Assembly (NCBI RefSeq): GCF_001667275.1
Contig: NZ_LZHV01000056.1
Coordinates: 1-64,000, forward strand
Source of the DNA: Mycobacterium sp. ACS4054
Lineage (GTDB): Bacteria > Actinomycetota > Actinomycetes > Mycobacteriales > Mycobacteriaceae
Direction of reading: 5' to 3'
Length of the DNA stretch: 64,000 bases
This document shows positions 17,670 to 27,600 of this stretch, piece after piece. Numbering within the stretch: position 1 is the first letter of the stretch; each line of letters begins with the position of its first letter. The position numbers were made by a program, and so were the translations under genes. The notes below the pieces were generated by a model. The model made no database searches, was not told the origin of the DNA, and saw only the letters and a program-made list of their open reading frames with translations.

Positions 17670-18409
17670 GCAGCACCCGCGCCGAGGTGTGCGCAATCGC
17701 CTGCGCCGACTTGTTCGAAGGAGCCGGCGAAATCATGGTCAGCCCCATGACCAACATGGCCTCGGTCGGCGCGCGGCTGGCGCGGTTGACGTTTTCCCCC
17801 GACATCCTGCTCACCGACGGCGAGGCGCAGCTGCTGGCCGACACCCCGGCTTTGGGCAAGACCGGACCCGTCGAGGGCTGGATGCCGTTCGGCCGGGTGT
17901 TCGAGACGCTGGCCTGGGGCCGGCGGCACGTGGTGATGGGCGCGAATCAGGTTGACCGCTTTGGCAATCAGAACATTTCGGCGTTCGGCCCGCTGCAGCA
18001 CCCGACCCGGCAGATGTTCGGCCTGCGGGGCGCACCCGGCAACACGATCAACCACGCGACCAGTTACTGGGTGGGCAACCACTCCAAGCGGGTGTTCTGC
18101 GAGGCCGTCGACGTGGTCTGCGGCATCGGCTGGGACAAGGTGGACCCCGACAACCCGGCGTTCCGCTTCGCCAACACCTACCGGGTGGTGTCCAACCTCG
18201 GGGTGTTCGACTTCGGCGGCCCGGACCGGACGATGCGCGCGCTGACACTGCACCCCGGGGTGTCGCCCGACGACGTCCGCGAGGCCACCTCGTTCGAGGT
18301 GCACGGCCTCGACGAGGCCGGCGAGACCAGGCTCCCGACCGACGAGGAGCTGCGGCTGATCCGCGAGGTGATCGACCCGAAGTCCCTGCGCGACAGGGAG
18401 ATCCGTTGA
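17666..18409 (+). CDS. ipdB: IpdB, COCHEA-CoA hydrolase beta subunit
   Basis: 247 aa, the CoA-transferase beta-type partner of IpdA, the counterpart of Rv3552. Sequence blocks such as ANQVDRFGNQNISAFG and GAPGNTINHATSYWVGNHSK are characteristic. Despite the fold, the known IpdAB acts as a ring-cleaving hydrolase, not a transferase. It overlaps ipdA by 4 nt and ipdC by ATGA (18406). Confidence 0.94.
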   Translation: MSSTRAEVCAIACADLFEGAGEIMVSPMTNMASVGARLARLTFSPDILLTDGEAQLLADTPALGKTGPVEGWMPFGRVFETLAWGRRHVVMGANQVDRFGNQNISAFGPLQHPTRQMFGLRGAPGNTINHATSYWVGNHSKRVFCEAVDVVCGIGWDKVDPDNPAFRFANTYRVVSNLGVFDFGGPDRTMRALTLHPGVSPDDVREATSFEVHGLDEAGETRLPTDEELRLIREVIDPKSLRDREIR

Positions 18410-19485
18410 TGAAATTGCGCACGCCGCTGACCGAGCTGGTCGGTGTCGAGCACCCCGTCGTCCAGACCGGGATGGGCTGGGTGGCCGGCGCCCGGCTGGT
18501 GGCCGCAACGGCCAACGCCGGCGGCCTGGGCATCCTGGCGTCGGCCACCATGACCCTGGACGAGTTGGCGACGGCCATCGGCAAGGTCAAGGCCGCCACC
18601 GACAAGCCGTTCGGGGTGAACATCCGCGCCGACGCCGCCGACGCCGGCGACCGCGTCGATTTGATGATCCGCGAGGGCGTGAAGGTGGCGTCATTCGCCC
18701 TGGCGCCCAAGCAGGAACTGATCGCCCGGCTGAAAGAGGCTGGCGCGGTGGTGATCCCGTCGATCGGCGCGGCCAAGCACGCAAAGAAGGTGGCGGCCTG
18801 GGGTGCCGACGCGATGATCGTGCAGGGCGGCGAGGGTGGCGGGCACACCGGGCCCGTGGCGACGACGCTGCTGCTGCCGTCGGTGCTGGACGCGGTGCAG
18901 GGCACCGGGATTCCGGTGATCGCCGCGGGCGGCTTCTTCGACGGGCGCGGGCTGGCAGCCGCGCTGAGCTACGGCGCCGCCGGCGTGGCGATGGGCACGC
19001 GCTTCCTGCTGACCTCCGACTCGACCGTGCCCGACGCGGTCAAGCGGCGCTACCTGGACGCCGCGCTGGACGGCACGGTCGTCACCACGCGCGTCGACGG
19101 CATGCCGCACCGGGTGCTGCGGACCGGGCTGGTCGAGAAGCTGGAAAGCGGCTCGCCGGTAAGGGGTTTGACAGCGGCGGTGCGTAACGCCGCGAAGTTC
19201 AAGAACATGTCGCAGATGACCTGGGCCTCGATGATCCGCGACGGCCTGGCCATGCGCCACGGCAAGGAGCTGACCTGGTCCCAGGTGGTGATGGCGGCCA
19301 ACACCCCGATGCTGCTGAAGGCCGGGCTGGTCGAGGGCAACACCGACGCCGGGGTGCTGGCCTCCGGGCAGGTGGCCGGGATCCTCGAGGACCTGCCGTC
19401 GTGCGCCGAGCTGATCGACTCCATCGTGCGGGACGCGATCACGCATCTGCGGGCGGCGTCCGCACTCGTCGAGGGCGACGACTAA
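18406..19485 (+). CDS. ipdC: IpdC, flavin-dependent dehydrogenase/reductase of HIP-CoA degradation
   Basis: 359 aa TIM-barrel flavoprotein of the nitronate monooxygenase-like family, the counterpart of Rv3553. N-terminal LVGVEHPVVQTGMGWVAGA and the FMN phosphate-binding stretch with IVQGGEGGGHTGP and VIAAGGFFDGRG are visible. IpdC is assigned to redox conversion of hydroxylated HIP-CoA before C-ring opening. It overlaps ipdB by ATGA and is the last recognised pathway gene of this operon. Confidence 0.9.
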   Translation: MMKLRTPLTELVGVEHPVVQTGMGWVAGARLVAATANAGGLGILASATMTLDELATAIGKVKAATDKPFGVNIRADAADAGDRVDLMIREGVKVASFALAPKQELIARLKEAGAVVIPSIGAAKHAKKVAAWGADAMIVQGGEGGGHTGPVATTLLLPSVLDAVQGTGIPVIAAGGFFDGRGLAAALSYGAAGVAMGTRFLLTSDSTVPDAVKRRYLDAALDGTVVTTRVDGMPHRVLRTGLVEKLESGSPVRGLTAAVRNAAKFKNMSQMTWASMIRDGLAMRHGKELTWSQVVMAANTPMLLKAGLVEGNTDAGVLASGQVAGILEDLPSCAELIDSIVRDAITHLRAASALVEGDD

Positions 19486-19527
19486 AGACCCTGGCTTGCG
19501 TTGCGGCCCCGGGTCCATCGTGGGGTC

Positions 19528-19953
19528 ATGAGTGCGCTGACACCCGAGGCATGGCCCAAGCCATTACTGGGCGCGGTCCGTGTTTCCAACAGATACCTGC
19601 TCAACCCGCTGATGTTGCGCCTGGCCGGCCGCAAACACTGGTACGCATCGGCCATCCACCACAACGGGCGACGGTCGGGCAAGCAGTACGCCACGCCGAT
19701 CGTGGCGGACCGGACGGACGACGGGTTCGTCATACCGCTGCCCTACGGCACCCGGGTCGACTGGTTGCAGAACGTCCTTGCGGCCGGGGGCGCAAGCATT
19801 TCCTCGGCCGGCGAGAGCTACCAGGTGACGCGGCCCGAGGTCATCGACGCGGCGGTCGCCATGCCCATGCTGTCGGCCGAGCGGCGACGCACGTTCGCGC
19901 GCGTCGGCATCCAGCACTACCTCAAAGTCCGGGACGCCGCACCGCGGAATTGA
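19528..19953 (+). CDS. Nitroreductase/F420-dependent oxidoreductase family protein (Ddn-like)
   Basis: 141 aa with the split-barrel pattern of DUF385/Ddn relatives: the HHNGRRSGKQYATPIVAD strand-turn, then FVIPLPYGTRVDWLQNVLAAGG in the place of the F420-binding segment. Substrate and cofactor are not known. The start is the ATG at 19528, 42 bp after ipdC on the same strand, so it may be the last gene of the echA20 operon. It does not correspond to Rv3554 or Rv3555c, which I expect at this place in M. tuberculosis. A long hairpin follows. Confidence 0.75.
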   Translation: MSALTPEAWPKPLLGAVRVSNRYLLNPLMLRLAGRKHWYASAIHHNGRRSGKQYATPIVADRTDDGFVIPLPYGTRVDWLQNVLAAGGASISSAGESYQVTRPEVIDAAVAMPMLSAERRRTFARVGIQHYLKVRDAAPRN

Positions 19954-19957
19954 GCAC

Positions 19958-20018
19958 CGCGAGACTGCAACCACGCACACGCTGCGCGGCGTGTCGCCTG
20001 CGTGGTTTCAGTGTCGCG
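19958..20018. terminator. Long inverted repeat between convergent genes, probable bidirectional terminator
   Basis: Arms of 20 bp (19958-19977 and 19999-20018) are complementary at 18 of 20 positions. The 21-base interval contains a smaller CACGC/GCGTG stem. It sits between the convergent Ddn-like gene and fadA6. There is no T-tract, as is common for mycobacterial hairpin terminators. Confidence 0.7.
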
Positions 20019-20043
20019 CCGAAACACGAGACGGCGCAGGGCG

Positions 20044-21204
20044 TTACAGCCGCTCGATGATCGTGACGTTCGCCGTGCCGCCGCCCTCGCACATGGTCTG
20101 CAGGCCGTAGCGGCCGCCGACGCGCTCGAGTTCGTTGAGCATGGTGGCGAACAGCTTGGCGCCGGTGGCGCCCAGCGGGTGCCCGAGCGCGATCGCGCCG
20201 CCGTTGGGGTTGACCTTCTCGGGGTCGGCCTTGATCTCCTTGAGCCAGGCCAGCACCACCGGCGCGAACGCCTCGTTGATCTCGACGGTGTCGATGTCGT
20301 CGATCGACAACCCCGTCTTCTCCAGCGCGTAGCGGGTGGCCGGGATGGGGCCGGTCAGCATGAATACCGGGTCGGCCGCGCGGGCGCTGATGTGGTGGAT
20401 GCGGGCGCGCGGCGTGAGCTTGTGGTCCTTGACGGCCTGCTCCGAGGCCAGCAGTACCGCGCTCGCCCCGTCGGAGATCTGGCTCGCCATTGCCGCCGTC
20501 AGCTTGCCGCCCTCGACCAGCGTTTTGAGGCCGGCCATCTTTTCCAGCGATGACTCCCGGGGACCCTCGTCCACCCGGAACGGCCCGGATTCCGTTTCCA
20601 CGGTGATGATTTCGTTGTCGAAGTGGCCGCCGCGGATCGCGGCGAAGGCGCGCTCGTGGCTGGCCAGCGCGAACCGCTCCATCTCCTCGCGCGACAGGTT
20701 CCACTTCTCGGCGATCAGCTCCGAGCCGCGGAACTGCGAGATCTCCTGGTCGCCGTAGCGGTGCAGCCACTGCTTGGACTCGTTGGTCGGCGAGGTGAAG
20801 CCGAACTGCTCGCCCACGGTCATGGCCGAGGAGATCGGGATCTGGCTCATGTTCTGCACCCCGCCGGCCACGATGAGGTCGGCCGTGCCGGCCATGATCG
20901 CCTGTGCGCCAAAGGAAATCGCCTGCTGGCTGGAACCGCACTGGCGGTCCACGGTGACGCCGGGCACCTCTTCGGGGTAACCGGCGGCCAGCCACGAAAG
21001 CCGCGCGATGTTGCCGGCCTGGGCGCCGATGGCGTCGACGCAGCCGGCGATCACGTCGTCGACGGCGGCGGGATCGACGTCGACCCGGTCGAGCAGGCCG
21101 CGCCACGCATAAGCACCCAGGTCGACCGGATGTACCCCGGCGAGCGATCCACCGCGCTTGCCGACCGCGGTGCGCACAGCGTCGATGACGTACGCCTCAG
21201 CCAT
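20044..21204 (-). CDS. fadA6: FadA6, thiolase of HIP degradation
   Basis: 386 aa, equal to Rv3556c. Catalytic residues are visible: Cys89 in DRQCGSSQQ, His342 in GHPLGATG and Cys372 in MCEGGG. It is assigned to thiolytic cleavage late in C/D-ring catabolism. The start ATG at 21204 has a strong GAGGAG site upstream; the in-frame extension to 21249 is rejected. It lies 54 bp after the kstR2 stop on the same strand, so it is probably expressed with kstR2. Confidence 0.93.
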   Translation of the reverse strand: MAEAYVIDAVRTAVGKRGGSLAGVHPVDLGAYAWRGLLDRVDVDPAAVDDVIAGCVDAIGAQAGNIARLSWLAAGYPEEVPGVTVDRQCGSSQQAISFGAQAIMAGTADLIVAGGVQNMSQIPISSAMTVGEQFGFTSPTNESKQWLHRYGDQEISQFRGSELIAEKWNLSREEMERFALASHERAFAAIRGGHFDNEIITVETESGPFRVDEGPRESSLEKMAGLKTLVEGGKLTAAMASQISDGASAVLLASEQAVKDHKLTPRARIHHISARAADPVFMLTGPIPATRYALEKTGLSIDDIDTVEINEAFAPVVLAWLKEIKADPEKVNPNGGAIALGHPLGATGAKLFATMLNELERVGGRYGLQTMCEGGGTANVTIIERL

Positions 21205-21258
21205 AGTGTCGCTCCTCCTCATCGCTTCGCTTTGCATCGTCGCCGACACGAGCCATCT

Positions 21259-21861
21259 TCAGACTCCTTCTTTGGTAATCCCACCGAGCACGATGGCAAG
21301 GTATTGCTGACCCACCTGCTGGGCGGTCAGCGGTCCGCCGGGTTGATACCAGCGCACCGACACCCACGTGGTGTCACGAATGAAACGGTAGACGAGGTCG
21401 ACGTTGAGGTCGGGCCGGAAGTAGCCCTCGTCGACGCCCTGGTTGATGACCTCGACCCACATCTTGCGCTGCTGCCGGTTCATGTCCTCGATGTAGGAGA
21501 ACCGGGGCTGCGACAACAACCGTTGGGCTTCGTCCTGATAGATCACCACCTGGGCGTGCCGATGCTCGATCGCCTCGAACGACGCCATGAACAGCCCCTT
21601 GAGCCGCTCCAGCGGGTTGGCCTCGCTGTCGACGATCTCGCGGTAGCGGGCGAACAACCAGTCCAGGAAGCTGCGGAGCACCTCGTCGACCATCTCCTCC
21701 TTTGAGGAGAAATGGTGATAGAGGCTGCCGGAGAGGATGCCGGCACTGTCCGCGATGTCTCGCACGGTCGTGGCGCGCAGGCCCCGCTCGGCGAACATGG
21801 TCGCGGCGAGTTCCAACAACTCGTCGCGTCGGCTGTTCGCCTGACCGGCCACTCGGTCCAC
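21259..21861 (-). CDS. kstR2: KstR2, TetR-family repressor of the HIP regulon
   Basis: 200 aa, equal in length to Rv3557c. The N-terminal HTH is about residues 10-56 (RDIADSAGILSGSLYHHFSSKEEM). The rest is the ligand-binding domain, known to respond to HIP-CoA. The start is a GTG at 21861. An exact KstR2 operator lies 16 bp upstream (21877-21890), so autorepression is likely. Together with fadA6 downstream it forms a short transcription unit. Confidence 0.95.
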   Translation of the reverse strand: MDRVAGQANSRRDELLELAATMFAERGLRATTVRDIADSAGILSGSLYHHFSSKEEMVDEVLRSFLDWLFARYREIVDSEANPLERLKGLFMASFEAIEHRHAQVVIYQDEAQRLLSQPRFSYIEDMNRQQRKMWVEVINQGVDEGYFRPDLNVDLVYRFIRDTTWVSVRWYQPGGPLTAQQVGQQYLAIVLGGITKEGV

Positions 21862-21876
21862 CCGGCCACCATATCA

Positions 21877-21890
21877 ACCAAGCGCTTGCT
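21877..21890. promoter_or_regulatory. KstR2 operator upstream of kstR2
   Basis: ACCAAGCGCTTGCT fits AnCAAGnnCTTGnT exactly. It lies in the 44-bp gap between the ipdF stop and the kstR2 start, both on the minus strand, so it serves kstR2-fadA6 by autoregulation. Confidence 0.9.
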
Positions 21891-21905
21891 TGGCCAGCTA
21901 GCCGG

Positions 21906-22690
21906 TCACGGATGCTGGCTGGACACCGAGATGACCTCGCCGGTGAGATAGCTGGAGTAGTCACTGGCCAGGAACGCGATGGTGGCCGCGATCTCCCAGG
22001 GCTCGGCGGCGCGGCCGAACGCTTCGCCCGCGGAGAGCCGGTCAAGCAGGTCGGCCGAGGTGGTCTTGTCGAGGAACTTGTGTCGCGCGATGCTCGGGGA
22101 CACGGCATTGATGCGCACCCCGTACTCGACGGCTTCGATTGCGCTGCAACGGGTCAACGCCATCACCCCGGCCTTGGCGGCCGCATAGTGCGCCTGGGAG
22201 TGCTGCGCCCGCCAGCCCAGAACGCTCGCGTTGTTGACGATCACCCCGCCGTGGTTCGCTTCGCGGAAGTACCCCAACGCCGCCCGGGTCGCCCGGAACA
22301 CCGAGGACAGCGTCACGTTCAGCACGCGGTCCCACTCGTCGTCGGTCATGTCCACCACCGGCGTCTGACCGCCCAGCCCGGCGTTGTTCACCAACACGTC
22401 GAGCCGGCCCATCCGCGCGGTGGTCGAGGCGATCAGCGCCTCCACCTGCGCGGTGGAGGTCACGTCGCACAGCACGCTTTCGACCCGGCCCAACCCCAGC
22501 GCGGACAGCTCGTCGGCGGTCTCCCCCAGCCGTCGCTCGTGGTGATCGGACACCACCACATCGGCGCCCTCGGCCAGGGCCCGCCTCGCGGTCGCCGAAC
22601 CGATGCCGGTGCCCGCCGCCGCCGTCACGACTACCACCTTGCCTTCCAAAAGCCCGTGCCCGGCAACCTCTTTCGGAGCTTCGGACAGGC

Positions 22691-22694
<4 letters not shown>
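21906..22694 (-). CDS. ipdF: IpdF, SDR dehydrogenase of 5-hydroxy-HIP-CoA
   Basis: 262 aa SDR, the counterpart of Rv3559c. It has the glycine-rich AAAGTGIG motif, NNAG, and catalytic YAAAK. IpdF is assigned to oxidation of the 5-hydroxyl of HIP-CoA derivatives. The start is the ATG at 22694, overlapping the fadE30 stop (ATGA); the upstream in-frame reading lies inside fadE30. It is the second gene of the fadE30-ipdF unit. Confidence 0.92.
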
Positions 22695-23839
<1,145 letters not shown>

Positions 23840-23856
23840 GCCCTGTAGGCTAACCT

Positions 23857-23870
23857 ACCAAGCACTTGCT
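23857..23870. promoter_or_regulatory. KstR2 operator between fadE30 and fadD3
   Basis: ACCAAGCACTTGCT matches AnCAAGnnCTTGnT exactly. It is placed in the 48-bp divergent region and can control both fadE30-ipdF and fadD3-fadE31-32-33-aspB. Confidence 0.9.
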
Positions 23871-23887
23871 TTGTTAGGAGCATCCCG

Positions 23888-25441
23888 ATGACTGGCGACC
23901 GGCGTACCGTGCCCGCGGCGCTGGATCGTTTCGTGCACCAGTTGCCCGACCAGCCCGCGTTGGTCACCGACGAGCGTTCGTTCACCGCCACCGAGCTGCG
24001 CGACGAAGTTCACCGCGCGGCCGCCGCGCTGATCGCGCTGGGCGTGCAGCCCGGCGACCGCGTGGCGATCTGGTCGCCGAACACCTGGCACTGGGTGATC
24101 GCGTGCCTGGCGATCCACCACGCCGGCGCGGCAATGGTGCCCCTGAACACCCGCTATACCGCCGAAGAGGCGGGCGACATCCTGGCCCGCACCGGCGCGC
24201 CCGTGCTGTTCGCGATGGGCAGGTTCCTGGGCAACGACCGCGTCGCCGACTTGGGTCGCTTGGGCTCTGGGGCCCTGCCCGCCCTGCGGCACGTCGTCCG
24301 AATCCCGATCGACGCCGACGATCCTGTCCCAGGGACGTGGGACGACTTCATCGCCAACGGGACCGACACAGCAGCGGTCGCCGCCCGCGCCGCCGCCGTC
24401 ACGCCCGACGACGTCAGCGACATCCTGTTCACCTCGGGCACCACCGGCCGCAGCAAAGGCGTGCTGTGCGCGCACCGGCAGTCGTTGTCGGCCTCGGCGT
24501 CGTGGGCCGCGAACGGCAAGATCACCAGCGACGACCGTTACCTGTGCATCAACCCGTTCTTCCACAACTTCGGCTATAAGGCCGGCATCCTGGCCTGCCT
24601 GCAAACCGGCGCGACCCTGATCCCGCACCTGACCTTCGATCCCCTGCGCGCGCTGCAGGCGATCGAGCAACACCGCATCACCGTATTGCCCGGGCCGCCA
24701 ACGATTTACCAGACGCTGCTGGACCACCCGGCGCGCGGGGACTACGACCTGAGCTCGCTGCGGTTCGCGGTGACCGGGGCGGCCACCGTGCCGGTCGTGT
24801 TGGTGGAACGCATGCAATCCGAGCTCGACATCGACATCGTGCTGACCGCCTACGGACTGACCGAGGCCAACGGGATGGGCACCATGTGCCGGGCCGAGGA
24901 CGACGCGGTCACCGTCGCGACGACCTGCGGGCGCCCCTTCGCCGACTTCGAATTGCGCATCGACGCAAGCACTCCCGGTGAGGCTGGCGAGGTGTTGCTG
25001 CGCGGACCGAACGTGATGCTGGGTTACCTCGACGACCCGGAAGCGACGGCCGCGGCGATCGACGCCGACGGCTGGTTGCACACCGGCGACATCGGCGCCG
25101 TCGACGCGGCCGGCAACCTCCGCATCACCGACCGCCTCAAGGACATGTATATCTGTGGCGGATTCAACGTGTACCCGGCGGAGGTCGAGCAGGTGCTGGC
25201 CCGCATGGACGGGGTGGCCGACGCCGCGGTGATCGGCGTCCCCGACGAACGGCTCGGCGAGGTGGGCCGGGCGTTCGTGGTGCCGCGACCGGGCGCGGAA
25301 CTCGACGAGCAATCTGTGATCGCTTACACCCGTGAACATCTGGCGAACTTCAAGGCACCCCGTTCGGTGCGGTTCGTCGACGCGTTGCCGCGCAACCCGG
25401 GCGGCAAGGTGGTCAAACCACAACTGCGGGAGCTGGCCTGA
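23888..25441 (+). CDS. fadD3: FadD3, HIP-CoA synthetase
   Basis: 517 aa adenylate-forming acyl-CoA ligase, the counterpart of Rv3561. The P-loop FTSGTTGRSKGVL, the adenylation core motif AYGLTEANG, the hinge region around GFNVYPAEVE and the C-terminal catalytic lysine in PRNPGGKVVK are all present. FadD3 activates HIP with CoA and ATP and so starts C/D-ring breakdown. AGGAG lies seven bases before the ATG. It overlaps fadE31 by TGATG and heads a five-gene operon. Confidence 0.95.
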   Translation: MTGDRRTVPAALDRFVHQLPDQPALVTDERSFTATELRDEVHRAAAALIALGVQPGDRVAIWSPNTWHWVIACLAIHHAGAAMVPLNTRYTAEEAGDILARTGAPVLFAMGRFLGNDRVADLGRLGSGALPALRHVVRIPIDADDPVPGTWDDFIANGTDTAAVAARAAAVTPDDVSDILFTSGTTGRSKGVLCAHRQSLSASASWAANGKITSDDRYLCINPFFHNFGYKAGILACLQTGATLIPHLTFDPLRALQAIEQHRITVLPGPPTIYQTLLDHPARGDYDLSSLRFAVTGAATVPVVLVERMQSELDIDIVLTAYGLTEANGMGTMCRAEDDAVTVATTCGRPFADFELRIDASTPGEAGEVLLRGPNVMLGYLDDPEATAAAIDADGWLHTGDIGAVDAAGNLRITDRLKDMYICGGFNVYPAEVEQVLARMDGVADAAVIGVPDERLGEVGRAFVVPRPGAELDEQSVIAYTREHLANFKAPRSVRFVDALPRNPGGKVVKPQLRELA

Positions 25442-26574
25442 TGGATCTGGACCTAGACGACGAGACCCTGGCCTTCCAGGGTGAGGTGCGAGACTTCCTG
25501 GCGGACAACGCCGATGCGATCCCGACGAAGTCCTACGACAACGCCCAGGGTTTCGCGCAGCACCGGCGGTGGGACCGCGTGCTGTACGACGCCGGGCTGT
25601 CGGTGATCACGTGGCCGAAGAAGTACGGCGGCCGCGACGCGCCGCTGCTGCACTGGGTGGTGTTCGAGGAGGAGTACTTCCGCGCCGGCGCGCCGGGCCG
25701 GGCGAGCGCCAACGGCACCTCGATGCTGGCCCCCACGCTGTTCGCGCACGGCACCGACGAGCAGCTGGACCGCATCCTGCCGAAAATGGCCAGCGGCGAA
25801 CAGATCTGGGCGCAAGCGTGGTCGGAGCCGGAATCCGGCAGCGACCTGGCCTCGCTGCGATCCACCGCGACCAAGACCGACGGCGGCTGGCTGCTCAACG
25901 GGCAGAAGATCTGGAGTTCGCGCGCACCGTTCGCCGAAATGGGCTTCGGGCTGTTCCGGTCCGATCCGGAAGCCGAGCGGCACCACGGCCTGACGTACTT
26001 CATGTTCGATCTCAAGGCCAAGGGCGTCACCGTGCGGCCCATCGTCCAGCTGGGCGGCGACACCGGCTTCGGCGAGATCTTCCTCGACGACGTGTTCGTT
26101 CCAGACCACGACGTGATCGGCACCCCGAACGAGGGCTGGCGGGCCGCCATGAGCACGTCGAGCAACGAGCGCGGCATGTCGCTGCGCAGCCCCGCCCGCT
26201 TCCTGGCCACCGCCGAGCGGCTGGTGCGGCTGTGGAAAGAAAACGGGTCGCAGCCGGCGTTCGCCGACCGGGTCGCGGACGGCTGGATCAAGGCGCAGGC
26301 CTACCGGCTGCAGACCTTCGGCACGGTGACCAGGCTGGCCGCCGGCGGCGAGCTGGGCGCCGAATCGTCGGTGACCAAAGTGTTCTGGTCCGACCTCGAC
26401 GTGGACCTGCACCAGAGTGCGCTCGACATCCTCGCCGCCGACGGCGAGCTCGCGGGCGGCTGGACCGACGGCCTGCTCTTCGCGCTGGGCGGGCCGATCT
26501 ACGCCGGCACCAACGAGATTCAGCGCAACATCATCTCCGAACGGCTGTTGGGCCTTCCCCGGGAGAAGCGGTAA
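25441..26574 (+). CDS. fadE31: FadE31, acyl-CoA dehydrogenase
   Basis: 377 aa, equal to Rv3562, a complete acyl-CoA dehydrogenase. It shows WSEPESGSDLASLRSTA and the C-terminal YAGTNEIQRNIISERLLGLPR. Its M. tuberculosis equivalent forms heteromeric enzymes with FadE32 or FadE33. It overlaps fadD3 upstream and fadE32 downstream (TAATG). Confidence 0.94.
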   Translation: MDLDLDDETLAFQGEVRDFLADNADAIPTKSYDNAQGFAQHRRWDRVLYDAGLSVITWPKKYGGRDAPLLHWVVFEEEYFRAGAPGRASANGTSMLAPTLFAHGTDEQLDRILPKMASGEQIWAQAWSEPESGSDLASLRSTATKTDGGWLLNGQKIWSSRAPFAEMGFGLFRSDPEAERHHGLTYFMFDLKAKGVTVRPIVQLGGDTGFGEIFLDDVFVPDHDVIGTPNEGWRAAMSTSSNERGMSLRSPARFLATAERLVRLWKENGSQPAFADRVADGWIKAQAYRLQTFGTVTRLAAGGELGAESSVTKVFWSDLDVDLHQSALDILAADGELAGGWTDGLLFALGGPIYAGTNEIQRNIISERLLGLPREKR

Positions 26575-27527
26575 TGGACTTCGCACTAGACGAACAGCAG
26601 CGGGACTTCGCGGCCAGCATCGACGCCGCGCTCGGCGCGGCCGACCTGCCCGGCGCCGTCCGAGCGTGGTCCGCGGGCGACACCGCACCCGGCCGCAAGG
26701 TGTGGGGGCAGCTGGCCGACCTCGGCGTCACCGCGCTGGCGGTCCCGGAGAAGTTCGACGGCATCGAGGCGCACCCGGTCGACCTCGTCGTGGCGCTCGA
26801 ACGCCTGGGACGCTGGTGTGTTCCCGGCCCGGTGGCCGAATCCATCGCCGTGGCACCGGTTTTGCTCGCCGACGATGAACGCTGCGCCGCCCTGGCCTCC
26901 GGGGAGCTGATCGCCACCGTCGCACTGCCGCCGCACACCCCGCGCGCGGTCGACGCCGACACCGCCGGGCTGGTGCTGCTGGCCACCTACGACGGCGTGA
27001 GCGAAGCGGAGGCCGGTGAGAGGCACGAGTCGGTGGATCCGAGCCGGCCACTCTACGACGTGTCCCCCACCGGACAAACCTGGCGCGCGGACCTGCAGCG
27101 CGCCTACGAGTTCGGGGCGCTGGCCACCGCGGCGCAGCTGATCGGCGCGGCCGAGGCGCTGCTGCGCGACACCGTCGACTACGCCAAGCAGCGGTCGCAG
27201 TTCGGCCGGGTGATCGGTTCGTATCAGGCGATCAAGCACAAGCTCGCCGACGTGCACATCGCTATCGAGCTGGCCCGGCCGCTGCTGTACGGCGCGGCCC
27301 TGGCGCTGGCCGATCGTCCGAGCGAGAGCGCCCGGAACGTCAGCGCCGCCAAGGCGGCCGCGTCCGAGGCGGGCCTGCTGGCGGCGCGGTCGGCGCTGCA
27401 GACCCACGGGGCGATCGGGTACACCCAGGAACACGACCTGTCGCTGTGGCTGCTGCGCGTGCAAGCATTGCGTTCGGCCTGGGGTACCCCCGAGGCGCAT
27501 CGGCGGCGGGTGCTGGAGGCGCTGTGA
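26574..27527 (+). CDS. fadE32: FadE32, short acyl-CoA dehydrogenase subunit
   Basis: 317 aa (Rv3563 is 322). It is the shortened partner type, with the C-terminal helical domain KQRSQFGRVIGSYQAIKHKLADVH but a reduced N-terminal flavin part. Such subunits usually work as heteromers with a full-length FadE, here probably FadE31. The start ATG at 26574 overlaps the fadE31 stop TAA (TAATG). A larger in-frame reading through fadE31 is rejected. Confidence 0.93.
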   Translation: MDFALDEQQRDFAASIDAALGAADLPGAVRAWSAGDTAPGRKVWGQLADLGVTALAVPEKFDGIEAHPVDLVVALERLGRWCVPGPVAESIAVAPVLLADDERCAALASGELIATVALPPHTPRAVDADTAGLVLLATYDGVSEAEAGERHESVDPSRPLYDVSPTGQTWRADLQRAYEFGALATAAQLIGAAEALLRDTVDYAKQRSQFGRVIGSYQAIKHKLADVHIAIELARPLLYGAALALADRPSESARNVSAAKAAASEAGLLAARSALQTHGAIGYTQEHDLSLWLLRVQALRSAWGTPEAHRRRVLEAL

Positions 27528-27600
27528 GTCGCGCCGCGACGATGCAGAAGCTACGCGATGTGGGGGCACCACCCGCTTGCGGGGGAGAGGAGTGGCGCCC

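Noticed and set aside
25569..27527. 652-aa frame running through fadE31 into fadE32
   Set aside because: Its first half is out of frame with the conserved FadE31 protein. Only the part from 26574 is real, as FadE32.
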